Assembly (NCBI GenBank): GCA_019916065.1
Contig: CM034242.1
Location: 14,508,823-14,572,822, forward strand
From: Vitellaria paradoxa
Taxonomy: Eukaryota > Streptophyta > Magnoliopsida > Ericales > Sapotaceae
Reading direction: 5' to 3'
Length of the DNA stretch: 64,000 nt
The notes beneath the pieces were generated by a model. That model saw nothing but the letters and a program-made list of their open reading frames with translations. It searched no databases and had not been told where the DNA came from. Of the stretch, positions 24,973-37,447 are shown in pieces. The position numbers and the translations under genes were made by a program. Position 1 is the stretch's first letter; each line of letters begins with the position of its first letter.

Positions 24973-27900
24973 ATGGGGACCGTGAAAGATTCAGACCCTT
25001 CATTAGGGTATCTGACTCGTAAGGAGACGGAGGTGAAGCTTCCTCGACCAACTAGGGTGAAGAATAAAACCCCTGCGCCGATCCAGATCACCGCGGAGCA
25101 GATTCTCCGGGAGGCACGGGAGCGCCAAGAGGCCGAGATTCGACCGCCGAAGCAGAAAATCACCGACGTCTCTGAGCTTAACGATTACCGCCTCCGGAAG
25201 CGCAAGGAGTTCGAGGACCTTATCCGACGAGTACGATGGAACACCGGCGTCTGGATAAAGTACGCCCAGTGGGAAGAGTCCCAGAAGGATTTCAATCGAG
25301 CGCGCTCCGTATGGGAGCGAGCCATAGAAGTCGATTACCGGAACACCACGCTGTGGTTGAAGTATGCCGAGGTCGAGATGAAGAACAAGTTCATCAATCA
25401 TGCCAGAAACGTTTGGGATCGAGCGGTTACCCTATTGCCTAGGGTTGATCAGCTGTGGTACAAGTACATCCACATGGAGGAGATGTTGGGCAATGTCGCA
25501 GGTGCGCGGCAAATCTTCGAGAGGTGGATGGCTTGGGAGCCGGACACGCAGGGTTGGCTCTCCTACATCAAATTCGAGCTTAGGTACAATGAAATTGAGA
25601 GGGCTAGAGCTATTTTCGAGAGGTTTGTGCAGTGTCACCCGAAAGTCAATGCTTGGATTCGTTTTGCCAAGTTTGAGATGAAGAATGGAGAGGTTGCAAG
25701 AGCTAGGAACTGTTATGAGAGGGCAGTGGAAAAATTGGCTGATGATGAAGAGGCAGAGACTTTATTTGTCGCATTCGCAGAGTTTGAGGAGCGGTGTAAG
25801 GAGACAGAGAGGGCAAGGTGTATATATAAATTTGCTCTTGATCATATTCCCAAAGGCCGTGCTGAGGACTTATATAGGAAGTTTGTAGCTTTTGAGAAAC
25901 AGTTTGGGGATAAAGAAGGGATAGAGGATGCCATTGTTGGGAAGAGGAGGTTTCAATATGAAGATGAGGTTAAGAAGAACCCGCTTAATTACGACTCATG
26001 GTTTGATTACATTCGGCTGGAAGAGAGTGTGGGGAATAAAGAGCGGGTAAGGGAGGTCTATGAGAGGGCTATTGCCAATGTTCCTCCTGCTGCAGAGAAG
26101 CGCTATTGGCAGCGCTATATTTACCTTTGGTAAGTTTGATGTTGGAACAAAGAATGTTGGTTGGTTTTTAAATGGTGCTGCACATTATATTCTGTCTGGA
26201 ATGGTCTATATTTGTTCTTTCAATCTTGCCTAGATGAAGCTTTAGCTGTTTGTCTACTTGTTGCTTAACTGTTTTCCTTATCTGTAACTTCAGGATTAAT
26301 TATGCTTTGTATGAAGAACTCGATGCACAGGACATTGAGCGCACCAGAGAAGTTTACAGGTAATGTCTTAGACCTCGTTAAAAAATTAATTCATGAAAAA
26401 GCTTTTATGTTTACTCTGTTCTGTTTATGTATTTCATAACCATATTTTATTGTCACAGAAATCATGTTCGTATGGTAATTCTTGGGCTATTTGGTGACCA
26501 TGACTGCTTAACAATATTTTTAACCACTCTTAAGCAAGTTGTTTGAATCAGAAGGCAGCTTTATGATTCCACCTGCGCCAGCTGAAGTGAATATTAATTG
26601 AAAAATTCTACCTTCTTATTTTTATTTTAGGGCAAAAAATGCGTGACCTGAGGTTCCTGACTAATACACTGCAACCCCTTTGTTTCTAAAACTTACGTTA
26701 AACACCCCTGTCAGAATTTCTCCTTAACCAGTATTGGCTTAGATTTCTCAAAATTAATCTTCAATTCTGTGATTGCTATAAAACTAAGTAGCACATATCT
26801 CAAATGTTCAAGCCAGAGGGGATTTTGCAACCTGAACAATTGTAAGTAAATGATAATTGCAACAAACCATTTTCTACAAATTTAGAGGAATGAAAATAAT
26901 TTACGGGTACCCACATTTACAGCACGAAACCATTTTAAAAAAGGAGTAATTATATTTTACCCCCTTGTGGTTTGGACTAAAAACACTTGATTCCCCTCTA
27001 GTTTATAAGTTAACTTATAACCCTCTCGTAAGTTGGACTAAAGTGCAAAATGAATAGAAAATGTTAAATTTAACTAAATTTATGTCTTATGTGCCATATA
27101 AGCTCATATGTAGTCTTCCAAGAAATATTATTTTTTTTTTTGAAAAAGATAAGTAAGCATTTATTATTTCAAAAAGTATAAATGAGCATCACGCGATGCT
27201 AACAGTACAATAAACTATACAATACTACCCAAACCAGTGATTAGCACAAATCATCTAGAAAATTCAAAAAGGAGCATAAGTCAAGATCCTTTCCCTCTCT
27301 ATCCCAACCATACAAACAGCTAAGGAATAAGCTCTAAATCCTCAAAGTAGTCTTTTTATCATCTTCAAAAATCCTCCTGTTGCGCTCTTTCCAAATTATC
27401 CAAAAAAGACAGATTGGAGCCAAATTCCAAGTGTGTTTTTTCCTCTTGGCCAAAGATTGACCCCACCAAAGCAAAAGAAAACTCCTAAGATCTTTCGGGA
27501 GACACATTTGGACTCCAAAACAATTTAACAACAAACCCCATAACTCAGCCGATCAAGAGCAGTGTATTAGTAGATGAGCTATAGATACCTCTTGTTTTAG
27601 ACACAGCGGGCAGCGATTAGCCAGTCAATAACCATGTTTCTGTAAATTATCCATTGTCAAAATCTTGCCTTTGACTGCACACCAAGTGAAAAAAATTACT
27701 CTAGTGGGTATTACAGCTTTCCATATCTTCAGCCATGGAAAATTTTCTGCATTGTAGCCTTGCAAAAAGGTGTAGAAAGACTTCACAGAAAAGACATTGC
27801 TCGTTGTAGGCTGCCAAATCATGACATCTGAAACAGAACATATTAATTCCATTAATAACAGTAAGCTATCTACCTCCCAGTCAATCACATTCCTCTGAAG

Positions 27901-30900
27901 CAGCATAGACCAGTTGCCTTGCGTGCCAACTCCAGTGCAGTAATCAGATACTCTAGCTTCTTTATTAGCCGCAATTGCATAGATTCCAGGAAAAACATCT
28001 GAGAGACAGCCCACACCTAACCAGTCTTGCTTCCAAAAGAATATTCTGTCTCCTTTCCCAACCTGCCAAGAGATACAGCGGCTAAAGGTCTGCTAGATGC
28101 TTCTAATTCCTCGCCATAAACCATAACCATAAGGAGTCGACGCTAGAGAAGAGGACCACCCTCCAAACAATTCCCCATATTTAATAGCAGTCAACCTCTT
28201 CCAAAGCTTGTTATCCTCTTGAGCATATCTCCATAGCCATTTCCCTAATAAGGCTTCATTGCTCAGTTTCAATGATCTAAACCCCACACCTCCAACCTCT
28301 ACAGATTTACAAACAGTCTCCCAGCTCGCAAGACAGTGCTTATGCACCTCCTCAGCTCTTCCCAAAGGAAATCTCTTTGCATCCTCTCCAACTCCTTGAT
28401 GCTGTGAATAGAGAGAGGAAATATGTTGGTAGGCTTGCTAAAACACTCTTAATTAATGTGACCCTAGTCCCAGTCGATAAGTATTTAAGCTTCCACCCTG
28501 CCAACCTTCTCCTACATTTCTTCAAAATTGGGTCCCAAACTTGTTTTGATTTGTAATGAGCTCCCAACGGCAAACCAAGGTAAGTAGTTGGAAAAGTACC
28601 AATCTTGCAACCCAGTAAATTTGCTAAAGCACCCAAATTGTCCATTGCACCGACTGCCATGATCTTAGTCTTTTGAAGGTTAACTTTTAAGCCTGTTACC
28701 ACCTCAAATCTCAGCAATGTGCAACGTAGATGCCCCAGCTGCATCAAGTTTGCACCACAAGATATAATTGCATCATCAGCAAATAGCAAATGAGATATGC
28801 TGAGAGGATTTCTACTAGTGCCGATAGTAAAGCCTTCGATAAAATCAGCTACTTCAACTTGCTGCAACATCTTGCTTTATTTAGAAAAATATAAGCAAAT
28901 TAAATCTTTTTAAAAAATAAAATAATATTTTATTTTATTTTTTAAATTGGAGAGAGGCCATATGTTTTTGGGTTAAACAAACCCCAAGGGGAGAAAGTGT
29001 AATACCTCTATAAAAAAGTACGTTTTTTGGAAAAAAAGGTTATGTAAATTCTAGTATTCTCTGAAGAAAACATTGTTGAATTGGGGATTCCTATTGTTTG
29101 GTGTTCATTAATAATTTTAGCCAAATAATTCATTGATGCATATGTCAATTAATAGAATATTAGTGACATGAATGGTTTCTTGGTGCTCCAAAGATTGCAT
29201 TGTTGGAATTTCCTTGTCAATGAGTTTCACATGGAGTGATTTATATCAATTAGTTAGTTCTCATGGTGATTGATGGTTTCATTAGTTATTTTTTTGTTAA
29301 GTAATGTCTTCACTCTCTCTTTCTCTCTCTCTCTCTCTCACACACACGCACGCACGCACGCACGGATTGGCTTTGCAAATGTTAAGACTCTTTAATTAGC
29401 TTTTGCAATACCAGGGAATGCCTTAAGCTGATTCCTCATGAGAAGTTCTCATTTGCAAAAATTTGGTTGTTGGCTGCCCAATTTGAAATACGGCAGTTGA
29501 ATCTGAAGGCTGCACGGCAAATTCTTGGCAACGCCATTGGAAAGGCTCCTAAAGACAAGGTGATATAAGATTAACACAATTTTTTGGGCATTATAGCTGA
29601 GAGTAGCGTTGATGAATTTCGTACCTTGCAAGTTCTTAATGAGTTTCATATCATTAAGATGTTGTCCCTTCATGTTAAAAAAACAGATTTTCAAGAAGTA
29701 CATTGAGATAGAGGTGCAACTTGGTAACATGGATCGTTGCCGAAAGCTTTATGAGAAGTATTTGGAGTGGGCCCCAGAGAACTGCTATGCATGGATCAAG
29801 TATGCCGAGTTGGAGATATCTCTTAGTGAAACTGAAAGGGCCAGATCCATTTTTGAGCTTGCTATTGCACAGCCTGCACTGGATATGCCAGAGTTATTGT
29901 GGAAGGTACGCGCACATATGCTTCATGATATTGAAGCTGAAATTTGTACTTCCGTTTGAGACATCTTAATATCATTATTTATATTTGTGAATCTAGTTCA
30001 TTGATATGTTGTTATTCTTGAAATCCCCATCTGTTCAGAATTTCATAATGTCATTGCTGTGCCCCAAGGAAAACTTTTGATGATATCAGTATTGGATGGT
30101 TAATGTGTTGCAATGTACTTTTGTGTAATTTATAACTTGAATTTAACGGGGGCAAATTTGTGTGTAATGTGTTAAAAAAATAAAAATTCATGAATTTTCA
30201 AGGACATTTTTCAAATCAATGGGAGCAAGTGCCCCCACTGGGCCCTTAGTAGGTCCACCAGTGGTCATAACATTGTACCATTGGTGGAATTAAAAGAACT
30301 ATTATCGCAGGCAATATAAATTGAAGTACGAGAATTTGTTTGGAATTATGGAAGCTTTGTACAATGCATTATGTGGAAGATAATTCATATATTAGATACT
30401 ATTTTTAGTCAAAAAACAGCCTATGCTTTCATCCATTAAATGCTTCTTAGTCAATCCCAAGTCATTCCCAACCTTCTCAGTTTTCACCTATCCTTCGGTA
30501 TCTGATTCCACAACTAAAAGCTAAAATCTTAAAATTCTTCCATCAAAGGAAATCCCCCCCCCCCCCCAAAAAATATTAGAGGTATCCTCACCTTCTATAG
30601 GACTGATCTCCTAGAACTACTAACCCATTGAAGGACTTTTAACACATTATTTATAAAATTCTTTAACCTCCTAGTTCTAAAAATCCAGCCAATACTTTTC
30701 AAGTTAGTCATAGAACAAACAAGAGGTAGAACTTGCACTGCTAGAAAGAAAGAGGGGGAAAAAAGGATAAATACAAACCTAAAGTGTCCACCACGTATGT
30801 ATTTGTTCCTGGTGTAAGCTTGTCAGAATGAGACCTTAGTGCTACACTAATTCCCTCTTTCTGCAATTCCTGCAGTATCAAGGCAAACCCAATACATTTG

Positions 30901-33900
30901 CAGACTGCTGCAAGTGAAACTTTTCATAAACCTCATAAAATGGAAAAATCTCTCTGATTTAATTTTTCCAGCGCATTTCAACAGTAATGTGAGGTTTATA
31001 CCTCTGGGATAATCCTTAAAGGTTTCAGGCATAAAAGTAATCATTAGCACAAATCACGTTTGAGGCCTTCCTTTGCACAATGCTTACCAATAATGTGGAG
31101 CGTGCACAAGTCTGTTTCCCTTATTGGATTAAAATCCTATAGAGCCAAACAGGCACTTTGTTGAATTGATAAAGTAAATATTGTCTGATATTAATTAACT
31201 GTAATTATATACTACATCAGAATGTTTGAATTAAACTTTCAGTCAATGTTGTATGTTTTAGATGGGATGTTACATTTGTTTCATGGATATGTATTATTCT
31301 TGTTATTGGTCTGAAAACTAGTTCTTTTACTATTTAACCTTCTTTATACCAGACCATTGTCCAATGATGGCCATCAAGACAGTGAAACATCCCATAAGAC
31401 AGTGAAACATCTTAGTGCCCCCATAAGACAGTGACCAAGATTGAGAACTAATACTTCATTAAAATTTTACAGCACAGCAGTGAATAAAGATGCTAAAGTA
31501 GCAGACTATCTAATTGTGAACATAAGCAGGCATTTTGGGACGTGAAATTTCAGCAAGCTTTTGAGGATTGGGAGTCTAGAAATGAGAGAATTTCTTGGAG
31601 CTTTCATATCGTGTGATTACCTTGGGAAATGGAGAGAATGAGCTGGGATGGAATCTTTCTACATTAGCAAGTTTGCTGTTAAATGGTGCTATGGTGCTTC
31701 CATGGGGAAATGTGGTGATCCTTTTAGTTGGAAGGACAATATGGTGTGCTAACACCACCTTGAAGGTCCCCCCTTTTTGTTGTGGGAAGTGACGCATGGA
31801 GGATCCCCACACTAGATAATCTTATTCAATGCAATTGTAGAGTGGTTAATTGGTGTGTATGTATATAGAACATGCTGAGTCAATGAGTTACTTATTACAA
31901 GATATCTGGAGGGTTATGGTTGTTGAATTTGGGCATCCTATTAAGATCCTTGAGAATCTCCTAGTAATGAGGCTGAGGTTATCTGTACTTGGGCTGGAGT
32001 GCATATGGGAAAGAGGAGAAAGGTGGCTGGCAGCTCCACTGTGCTTTATGCAGAGTACAAGGGAACAGTAGACTTTAGAGGGAATAGATCAGCATTCTTT
32101 TAAGCATACAAATCTGTTGAATCATTTGTACAGATGAGTATTCGGTATATTAGAAAGTAACTATTAGAAAGGACCTCTTGCCTTACGTAGAACTAATCAT
32201 ATAAAGGATGCCCCGGGTGGCAACAGCCAAGTTCAAGGTATTGTGTGGGGTAGTCTAGGGGGGGTCGACCTAGATTAGGGCAATGTTTCATATGAGTGGT
32301 CCGTTTGTGGAGCCACATGGTGAGATTGACGTGCGGTAGAGTGGGACCGTATATCTCTACTGACCAAAAAAGGCTGTAACATTTAATGTTATTCGAATAT
32401 TTAATCAATCGAAGAAGGTTTTGCATTGTTGATGCACAAAATGGAATTGGAAGGGGGGGGGGGGGAATGGTTCGCCATGGCCATTTATATTTACTTATTA
32501 GAATGGAAGTCTTTATATTGCATCATTAACAATAGAAGTGCTACTTGATTCAACGCGACTCTCTATACTGCAAAATGACACTATAGCACACTAGAATAAG
32601 GATAGGTATATAGAAGCTGCTACAAATTCTCTAAAGTTTGAAAAATGAATTCTATAGTTTTATATTAGCTTAGCTAAAATAGACTTGGTATGCTTGATTG
32701 GTTAATGTTGCATTTTTTTCCGCTGCTCCTTAAAATATTCTGTGAAAGTAAGTTGATGATAAATTCTGAAAGTGATGTCTGAGAACTTATTGCTTTCATC
32801 TGCGGGTAGTGTTATGTTGGGGAAGTGCTTATGATTCTATTTATTTCCTGTGATTTAGCATGACATTTGTTGACTTGTTTTTTATAGGTTGCAGTCATAA
32901 AAAATGAGTCTCACTGCTGACGGCTAAAATGTAATAGGAGCTTTTTTTTATGATTGTTCTTCTAAAATTACTTTGGTTCTAGGGTGTGTTTGGAGTGATA
33001 AAAAGTAAGATAAAATAAGATAAAGTGGGATAAGTTGTGGGTTTGTAATTCGTGCAGTGAGATAAAAAGTTAATTAACTTTTAGAGATTTTTAGAGATTT
33101 TCAGAGATTTTTCGATAAATATAGCAAACCAAACGCACCCTTAGTAAGATGACACTAGTTTGCAGGCAGTGAGGTTGCACATCAAATTGCGGTGGCCATT
33201 AACGTTCTTATTTATTACAGGCATATATTGATTTTGAGTTTAGAGCATGTGAATATCAAAGAACTAGAGAGCTTTATGAGAGACTTTTGGACCGGACAAA
33301 GCACCTGAAGGTGTGGATTAGTTATGCACAATTTGAGGCATCTGCTATGGAAAATGATGGCATAGGTTCAGACTTGCCAGAAGATGACGTCCAGGAGTCT
33401 CAGAAGAACATGTGCCTTCAACGTGCAAGAAGTAATCGATCTTTTTTTTTTTTTGGGGACAAACTGGTGCTGTTGTTGTTTTTATTTTTGATTTTGTGTT
33501 TATATGCAAGGCTAAATTTTCTCTTATTTCATGTAATAGGGGTGTTTGAGAGAGCAGTTAATTATTATAGAACATCTGCACCTGAATTGAAAGAAGAAAG
33601 AGCAATGCTTTTGGATGCGTGGTTGCAAATGGAGACTAGTTTTAATGAGCTAGGTGATGTTGATTTAGTCAGGGTTAAGCTGCCGAAGAAACTCAAGAGG
33701 CGGCGGCAAATTGAAACCGAGGATGGCCCAACCGGGTATGCTTATCGACTTAATGATATATTTTCTTTTAGCTGGAGAGTCTTTATTGTTTTAGCTTATT
33801 AAAAATAAATGGATAAATAAATTATGTTGTGTGAAGTGAGTGGATGCCTAATGACATATTCTCTTTTAATGAGCCTTTATGGTTTTAGCTTTTATGAGGA

Positions 33901-34711
33901 ACATAAAAAAAAGGATGAGTAAATTATACATTGCACCCTTACACTTTACACCAAATCTCACTTTGATCCCTTTATGTTTAATTGTAACAGTTAAACCCTT
34001 ATAATTGCGGTTAAGTTTCAATTTGGAACCATCACCATTTGTTGAGTAAATGTGACAGAAAAATACCATGTACCATCATGTTTGATTAACACACAGCATT
34101 TTCTATCAATGAATTTTGACAGCAGGGTCAAATTGAAACTTGATTACTGGTGCAGGGAGATGACTGTTATAATTGAAAGAAATGGACGAAATTGAGAGTT
34201 AATGTAAAGTGCAAAGTGTAATTTAGCCAAAAAGGATTTATTTTGTGTGAAGTGGGTTGCTGCCTTTCAAATGGGTGAAAACTATACAGTGTTAATATTC
34301 AGATCTGCATCCCAGTAATTTGACTATCTTGGGTAAAGCTATTTAAATGGGGCTTGATATGTTCTGGACACGGTAGTTGACTAGTTGGTCTGGTCATTTT
34401 GACCCGCAAGGATTCACTTTCACCCATTGAAAGGCAGGCTTTTCTCTCCCCAAAACCCAAAAAAATTGCTAGCCAACGTAGTCATTTAAACTCTATTTCT
34501 TACATGCTCGTAGGAATTTGACACCCGAGGCTTGCTTTCATTTTTCACTTCTGGTTGCTCATATAACGACTTTATGTTACTTCATGGTCTCTGCAGGTAC
34601 GAAGAATATATAGACTACTTATTCCCTGAAGAAACCCAGACCACGAATCTGAAGATCTTGGAGGCTGCATACAAATGGAAGAAACAAAAAGTTACTTCTA
34701 ATGAGGATTAG
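24973..34711 (+). CDS. CLF1: Crooked-neck / Clf1-like pre-mRNA splicing factor (HAT repeats)
   Basis: Seven exons: 24973-26129, 26294-26359, 29415-29559, 29687-29905, 33221-33431, 33540-33735, 34597-34711. All junctions are GT-AG and keep frame, giving 702 residues, close to the family's usual length of about 690-710 without extensions. Crooked neck/Clf1 is a scaffold of the Prp19-associated spliceosome core in the nucleus. The protein consists almost wholly of HAT (half-TPR) repeats. Clear examples are [19 protein letters not shown] with [66 protein letters not shown], and, in exon 4, [19 protein letters not shown]. The C-terminus has the basic [11 protein letters not shown] stretch and a short acidic [12 protein letters not shown] end. 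Introns 2 (3.06 kb) and 4 (3.3 kb) are swollen; intron 2 clearly by transposons. Intron 5 is 108 bp, in frame and stop-free. Confidence 0.93.
26944..29008. mobile_element. Mutator-like MITE in Clf1 intron 2, split by a LINE
   Basis: The outer ends GAGTAATTATATTTTACCCC (26944 on) and, as reverse complement of the right side, GAGGTATTACACTTTCTCCC form an inverted pair with CTTGTGGTTTG and CTTGGGGTTTG following. The flanks TTTAAAAAAG (26934-26943) and TATAAAAAAG (29009-29018) agree at 9 of 10 positions, fitting a 9-10-bp Mutator-type target duplication. The LINE at about 27130-28880 sits inside it, so the MITE arrived first. Confidence 0.65.
27130..28880 (-). mobile_element. 5'-truncated L1-type LINE, antisense to the host gene
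   Basis: On the minus strand, frames at 28870-28352, 28365-28093, 28014-27625 and 27534-27334 run in the order of the 3' half of a plant L1 ORF2. They include the reverse transcriptase with [12 protein letters not shown] (the FADD box) and [32 protein letters not shown], and a zf-RVT region with [16 protein letters not shown], then [14 protein letters not shown]. Frame changes and stops show it is dead. A poly-T run at about 27129-27141 is the poly-A tail seen from the plus strand. The N-terminal endonuclease and the first RT blocks are missing, the usual 5' truncation. AAGAAATATTA and AGAAAAATATA at the edges may be a worn target duplication. Confidence 0.85.
29312..29364. repeat. compound microsatellite (TC)n(AC)n(GCAC)n
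   Basis: An uninterrupted-looking compound repeat ends about 50 bp before the Clf1 exon 3 acceptor (29414). Length changes could alter the distance between branch point and acceptor. Confidence 0.85.
29906..33220. other. Clf1 intron 4: long, mostly unassigned
   Basis: This 3.3-kb intron holds a poly-C run at about 30546-30557, a small tandem of AAGACAGTGAAACATC near 31378-31410, a poly-G run at about 32453-32464 and a Tourist-like MITE at 32982-33140. The part from about 31500 to 32430 has moderate GC and short open frames on both strands, but I recognise no domain there. It may be an old, unclassified insertion. Confidence 0.5.
32982..33140. mobile_element. Tourist-like MITE in Clf1 intron 4 (159 bp)
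   Basis: The left end GGGTGTGTTTGGAGTGATAA and the reverse complement of the right end GGGTGCGTTTGGTTTGCTAT are inverted repeats. The flanks are CTA and TTA, one mismatch from a 3-bp duplication. The interior (GATAAAAAGTAAGATAAAATAAG, split here for length) resembles 15895-16055. Confidence 0.6.
33432..33539 (+). other. Clf1 intron 5, in-frame and stop-free (exitron-like)
   Basis: The donor AGAA/GTAATC and acceptor TGTAATAG/GGG are needed to restore the conserved ARRVFERA reading. The intron is 108 nt, a multiple of three, with no stop in the host frame. Retention would insert 36 mostly hydrophobic residues, including [15 protein letters not shown], into a HAT repeat. Confidence 0.7.
33917..34228. 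mobile_element. Mutator-like MITE in Clf1 intron 6 (312 bp) with exact 9-bp target duplication
   Basis: The ends are GAGTAAATTATACATTGCAC and, on the opposite strand, GGCTAAATTACACTTTGCAC. AAAAAGGAT lies on both sides (33908-33916 and 34229-34237), an exact 9-bp duplication. The interior is noncoding. Confidence 0.8.
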
Positions 34712-35030
34712 CAGGCTCTAACTTACAATGTTGTATATTTTAAGATTGTGTACATTATGGAGTTTTGATTTTAAATCCTTGTTCAGAATTGAATCATTTT
34801 TCTGAAATGGAATCACACTCTTTGAGAGAAATCCTGTAGTCTGTCTTTTGTCATAAATTGCTTTTGCTGATTGTGACTTACTTTGGTTGGTGGCAATTTT
34901 GGTTGATCCTTCCAGGTTATGATAATTGTGCAGGCGGCGGGATTCTTGTCAGTTCCTTTATCTTATCTTTGTGTTGATGAAAGAAATAATGCTGAATAAT
35001 GAAACAAACAGAGAGAGATTGGGAAAAAGA
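34712..35030 (+). other. 3' untranslated and downstream region of the Clf1-like gene
   Basis: The sequence after the TAG at 34709-34711 is T-rich, with AATAAT-like polyadenylation motifs near 34985-35000. No other gene is seen. Confidence 0.5.
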
Positions 35031-35039
35031 AAAAAAAAA

Positions 35040-36134
35040 TCACTTTTCACAATATGGGCAACTATATAGGTTAAGACGCGTTAGTGTTTGTATCTCCTCA
35101 AGATTATTACTCGCATCTGATCATTTATTGGGTCGGGCTTGCTTTGATGCTGTTTTTGGATTGTACCATGTCTGTATTTGTGTGCAGGTTTCATGCTAGT
35201 TTGGATTCATGGGACCTTGCAGACTGGTATTTTGGCGATTAGGAGTGGTCCATGTTGTGCAATCCATTTTGCTGATGTGCATAATTACTGATGTGTGTGG
35301 ATTCGGTTTGGATGAATCCGTTATGATTGCAGGTTTTGACAGGATTTGTGAGCATTCTGCTTGGGTTTTTTTTTTCCTTTTTTTGGCAGTGCAGATGTGT
35401 GATTGTGGGGTGCTGTGGTGCTAGTTGCTGCTCGCTTTCCATATGCAGATGTTGGTGATTCTTGGCATGGTATTTCAGTTGCTGGTCTGATTATGTTGCT
35501 GTGTGGTGGACTGTTATTGTGTGCGTAGTATTTGGTTGTTTGTGGTACATGGTTTGGTGCTATGCTGCTGATATGAGCAACACTGGATGTACCGTTTGGG
35601 AGTGGGCTGCAATAATTTGCTGTATTTCTGCTGGTGTGGATTTGAAGTTGCTGATTTTCTAGATTGGATTGAATTGCTCTAGCCGCAAATGTGTTGCCTT
35701 TCCTGTTGATTATCAGTCATGTTTAATAGGTTTGTATCATTCCTGATGCTAACTTTCAGGCCTGTGCAGCTGCAAATTGTTGGTTGTTGTTGGGTTGCAA
35801 TCGTTGGTTCAGGTGATTAGGAACGCTTTGCCTATTTGTCGATGGTTGCTTGGCTTGATTTGGGCACCTCTGTTGGCAAAGTTTTGGGAAATTTTGATGA
35901 TGTGAAGCCCTTTTCTGTATTAGATTACCATTTTTGATTGCTGTTTTGGGGGTGATAAATGCTAGGTTTAGTTATCATGTTGTGAGTGTCATCTTATGTA
36001 CCGATTTTAAACCAATGTGGTCTTGAAGTCTCTTTAGCCTAGAGTGCCGAGAAGGAAAGGTATATGTGGGGGAATGCCCTATGATTTTGTATTTGTTTAC
36101 ATTTAATATATTTATTTTACCTTAAAAAAAAAAA
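35040..36134 (+). mobile_element. probable LINE 3' tail (TG-rich region ending in poly-A)
   Basis: A strikingly G/T-rich stretch without long frames ends in GAATGCCCTATGATTTTGTA, then TTTATTTTACCTT and a poly-A run at 36123-36134. TG-rich 3' untranslated regions with such endings are typical of plant L1-like elements. I could not identify coding domains or a target duplication, so the class is an inference. Confidence 0.45.
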
Positions 36135-37438
36135 AGGTGGTTCGAAAGGGCAAAAATAAATCTTAGTAAATGAAGCAAGTATTAGATCATCTGAGACTAA
36201 GTCCAGTTTAATATTTCAACTTATTATTTTTTTTTTCATAATATTTATATCAAAACTTAGTTAACAAAAATAGAACATAAGCAAAAATCGTTTGCCAACA
36301 TTTATGTATTAGATATAAACAACATTTTTAATCTTTAGTTGTTTTTTTCTCTAAAGATATATAAAAATTTAAGCAATTTAATTCACAGTAATTACTTTTA
36401 GCTTAATAAAGTATTTTTTGTAAAATTATTTAATATATTTTATATTAATTTCATTAATAAATTATTTTAATAAATTTGATTTAAATATATTTAGTTTAAT
36501 TAATTAATTAATTTAATAAATATATTTAATTTAATTATTCTAATTTCATAAAACATTTATTCTTTAATATTAATAAAGAGTAGAATCTAATAGTAAATTA
36601 TTATTTTATTTATTAAATATTAATTTAATAAAAAAAATTATTTCAATATGATGCAATGAAAATTGACAAAATGTTCTATTCAAAGTGTAAAATTGACAAA
36701 GAAGAAAACGATATAATTTATGGGAAAAAAAAGAGTGAAAATATGATATTTTTATGTATGTTTTGTGTGTAAATTTTAAAACAAGTTTTTTTTTTTTTGA
36801 CAATGAAAAATAAAAACATATCTACCAAATATATTTTGTTGCTAATTTTTAAAAATTTATAAACATAAATAAAAAAATTGATAAATAAAAATATTACCAA
36901 ACAAGATGTTGAATTTAAAACAACATGAGGAGAATTAGAATATAGAGTGTGACATAGCTGTGAACATTCAGATAAAAACAATTTAATTATGTTAGGGTGT
37001 GCACAAGTCAATTTTGTTTGATTAAATTCATAGTTAAATTGATTTTTATTGAATTCAAAATTTTAAATTCAGAACTGAACCGTTTTAATTTTATCAGTTT
37101 TGAGCTATATTATAATAAGTATAGGATTTGTGTAGAAAAAAAAGCAAGAAATTGAGTCAGGTCCATTTGGATGTTGAAATGGAGAGACCCAAAATCCAAT
37201 TGATGATAATAGAATTGACACATTTAAAGCTCATAATCAAATTGAAGATTGAACGGACAATAGTTGGGCAAAAATAGTTAGATTAATTCAATTCTAGATG
37301 CTGGGTCCTCACCCATTTATTGATGTGCAAGTACCCATGAGTCTTTTATAGCAGGTGTATGGTTTTTAGCTATTGAGTTAATTACATATCTACCTCTCTT
37401 GACTATTGTGGATAAAAGAGAGACATTTTGTGTATATT
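36135..37438. other. AT-rich intergenic DNA
   Basis: Long A/T runs and TTAATTAA-type motifs dominate. No gene or clean element is recognised. Confidence 0.5.
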
Positions 37439-37447
37439 ATAAGATTG

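Noticed and set aside
33287..33802. Single 171-codon open frame as a separate gene
   Set aside because: It is Clf1 exons 5 and 6 read through the stop-free intron 5 and into intron 6. The splice signals and HAT-repeat conservation require it to be part of the larger gene.
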